Source: Halolacustris sp051744345 (GTDB taxonomy: Bacteria; Actinomycetota; Humimicrobiia; Humimicrobiales; Humimicrobiaceae). Taken from it: DNA of 8,096 nt. Where the stretch lies: positions 1 through 8,096 of the forward strand of contig JBNJCW010000074.1 of assembly GCA_051744345.1 (NCBI GenBank). Direction: 5' to 3'. Every line of letters begins with the position of its first letter. The first letter of the stretch is position 1. Position numbers and translations under genes: made by a program. Below the pieces are notes generated by a model. That model did no database searches. It had not been told where the DNA came from and saw only the letters and a program-made list of their open reading frames with translations. Positions 7,116 to 8,096 of this stretch are shown piece by piece.

Positions 7116-7880
7116 TTAAAAATTACCGCAGACCTTTGAATTAATTACTCCTGCCGTATACCCTGCACCGAAACCATTATCTATATTTACCACCACTACC
7201 CCCGGACTGCAGGAATTTAGCATGGTAAGCAGAGGTGATATCCCTCCCAGGCTGGCCCCGTAGCCTACGCTGGTGGGAACACCTATAACCGGACAGCTGA
7301 CCATGGCCCCCACCACCCCGGGAAGGGCTCCTTCCATACCTGCCACACAAACTATGACATTGGATTTTTGAAGCTCTTCCTTATGTCCCAGGAGCCGGTG
7401 TATCCCGGCAATCCCCACATCGTATATCCTTTTTACCTTACTGCCCATAAGCTCGGAAGTTACCGCCGCCTCCTCGGCTACCGGTATGTCAGAAGTGCCC
7501 GCACAAACTATACTTACCCCTTCCACCATTTCCCTCTCGGAAGCCTTATAAATTATTCCCGCTTCCCTGTTAAAAGACAGCCCCTCTATCTTCTCCTTCA
7601 GTTTCCGGTACACATTCTCATTGGTCCGGGTTATAAGGAGGATATCAGAATAACTGCTTATTTTCTCCGCTATTCCTATTATCTGCTCCTCGGTCTTGTT
7701 CTGCCCGAATATTACCTCCGGAAAATTCCTCCTCATTGCCCGGTGATGGTCTACCTTGGCATAACCGATGTCTTCAAAATAAAGGTCCTTTATCCTAGAT
7801 AATACTTCCTGGCTGCCGATATCTCCCTGCCTGAACTGCTCAAGCAGTTTTCTTAATATATTGTTTATCTCATTGCCCAT
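7116..7880 (-). CDS. larB: LarB, pyridinium-3,5-biscarboxylic acid mononucleotide synthase (nickel-pincer cofactor biosynthesis)
   Basis: The 254-residue product is LarB-like, with a PurE-related C-terminal half. LarB carboxylates the pyridinium ring of nicotinic acid adenine dinucleotide and releases AMP, the first step toward the nickel-pincer nucleotide cofactor of lactate racemase LarA and its relatives. Visible marks are the N-terminal segment with DHHRAMRRNFPEVIFGQ-K (44-62), AGTSDIPVAEEAA (127-139), CVAGMEGALPGVVG (178-191), VPTSVGYGASLGG (201-213), LNSCSPG (221-227) and NIDNGFGAGY (232-241). C224 sits where the substrate-trapping Cys of Lactobacillus LarB (Cys221) is expected, and E183 fits its essential Glu. 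These features separate it from true PurE, which is shorter and lacks the N-terminal half. The ATG at 7880 has AAGGGAA about 10 bases upstream. No larA, larC or larE is recognisable in this window. Confidence 0.93.
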   Translation of the reverse strand: MGNEINNILRKLLEQFRQGDIGSQEVLSRIKDLYFEDIGYAKVDHHRAMRRNFPEVIFGQNKTEEQIIGIAEKISSYSDILLITRTNENVYRKLKEKIEGLSFNREAGIIYKASEREMVEGVSIVCAGTSDIPVAEEAAVTSELMGSKVKRIYDVGIAGIHRLLGHKEELQKSNVIVCVAGMEGALPGVVGAMVSCPVIGVPTSVGYGASLGGISPLLTMLNSCSPGVVVVNIDNGFGAGYTAGVINSKVCGNF

Positions 7881-7917
7881 TATCTAAAGCTTCCCTTACT
7901 TAAAAAATTTAATCTGA

Positions 7918-7946
7918 CTTATCAATTTTAACAGAAAAGATGCCAA
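7918..7946 (-). promoter_or_regulatory. Weak candidate promoter for larB
   Basis: TTGGCA (5 of 6 matches to TTGACA) at 7946-7941 is followed, after 17 bases, by GATAAG (4 of 6 matches to TATAAT) at 7923-7918. This would place the transcript start about 30 bases upstream of the larB ATG. The match is modest and the region is AT-rich. A perfect TTGACA and a perfect TATAAT also occur further upstream, but 23 bases apart. Confidence 0.3.
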
Positions 7947-7950
7947 CAAT

Positions 7951-7970
7951 CAGTTAAAATGCCAGTTAAA
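7951..7970. repeat. Short direct repeat CAGTTAAA x2 upstream of larB
   Basis: CAGTTAAA occurs at 7951-7958 and 7963-7970 in the same orientation, 12 bases apart start to start. It lies just upstream of the candidate larB -35 box, where an activator or repressor could bind. An 8-base repeat in AT-rich DNA may also be chance. Confidence 0.3.
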
Positions 7971-8040
7971 GATATTGGAACCTAAGATTTTAAAATACTG
8001 GACCGATCCATTATAGAACCTCTTAAGATATAAAAGATTG

Positions 8041-8096
8041 TCAATGCGCTATACTGCAAACTTGTTTCAGCAAAACAGGCAATTCTTCATACCTTC
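8041..8096 (-). CDS. Possible C-terminal tail of an unidentified upstream gene (partial)
   Basis: One minus-strand frame entering from the right edge is open for 17 codons, reading RYEELPVLLKQVCSIAH, and ends in TGA at 8043-8041. The mix of charged and hydrophobic residues is plausible for a protein C-terminus, but the stretch is far too short to prove coding or name a family. If real, it leaves a gap of about 160 bases before larB. A weak hairpin (arms 8014-8007 and 8002-7995, one mismatch, TCGG loop, followed by four T) could end its transcript. Confidence 0.25.
   Translation of the reverse strand, partial: RYEELPVLLKQVCSIAH

Noticed and set aside
7116..7880. PurE (AIR carboxylase) as the identity of the larB product
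   Set aside because: The protein is longer than PurE, has the LarB-specific N-terminal half (DHHRAMRRNFPEVIFGQ) and LNSCSPG, and no purine genes are nearby.
7987..7996. Ten-base palindrome ATTTTAAAAT as an operator
   Set aside because: It is pure AT in an AT-rich gap, with no second copy, so chance is the simplest explanation.
7995..8014. Hairpin with TCGG loop followed by TTTT as a rho-independent terminator
   Set aside because: The arms have a mismatch and are mostly AT, and the T run is only four bases. It is too weak to list as a terminator.

Overview
The window carries one gene train, entirely on the minus strand. In order of transcription (right to left) it holds larB (7880-7116), a GspE/PilB-type assembly ATPase (7028-5361), dnaE for the DNA polymerase III alpha subunit (5361-1888), an octopine/nopaline-dehydrogenase-family NAD(P) enzyme (1872-772), and a cobalamin-binding-domain protein (767-1) that runs off the left edge. 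A short coding tail of an unidentified gene may enter at the right edge (8096-8041). I see no RNA gene, transposon, CRISPR array or long repeat.

The sequence looks like a bacterial chromosome of slightly AT-rich to balanced composition (judged by eye), with frequent ATA and AGG codons and two genes that appear to start with TTG. A PHP-type DnaE, a type IV pilus/type II secretion ATPase, a nickel-pincer cofactor gene and a B12-related gene together suggest an anaerobic bacterium, perhaps from an uncultivated subsurface or sediment lineage. I cannot name the phylum; this is inference only.

Right region (7029-8096): larB has its own short upstream region with weak promoter candidates. An 87-base AT-rich gap follows, containing two overlapping TATAAT boxes that probably start transcription of the next unit. 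Middle and left (1-7028): four genes are joined with almost no spacing. pilB and dnaE overlap by one base (TGATG), the dehydrogenase begins 15 bases after dnaE, and the cobalamin protein begins 4 bases after the dehydrogenase. They very likely form one operon.

Two pairings stand out. The dehydrogenase and cobalamin-domain protein look like a metabolic pair of unknown substrate, possibly linked to amino-acid or opine chemistry, and the cobalamin protein has a Cys where the canonical motif has its Asp. The pilus ATPase carries a near-perfect tandem 24-residue c-di-GMP-binding (MshEN) motif and is translationally coupled to the replicative polymerase, which is an unusual partner.
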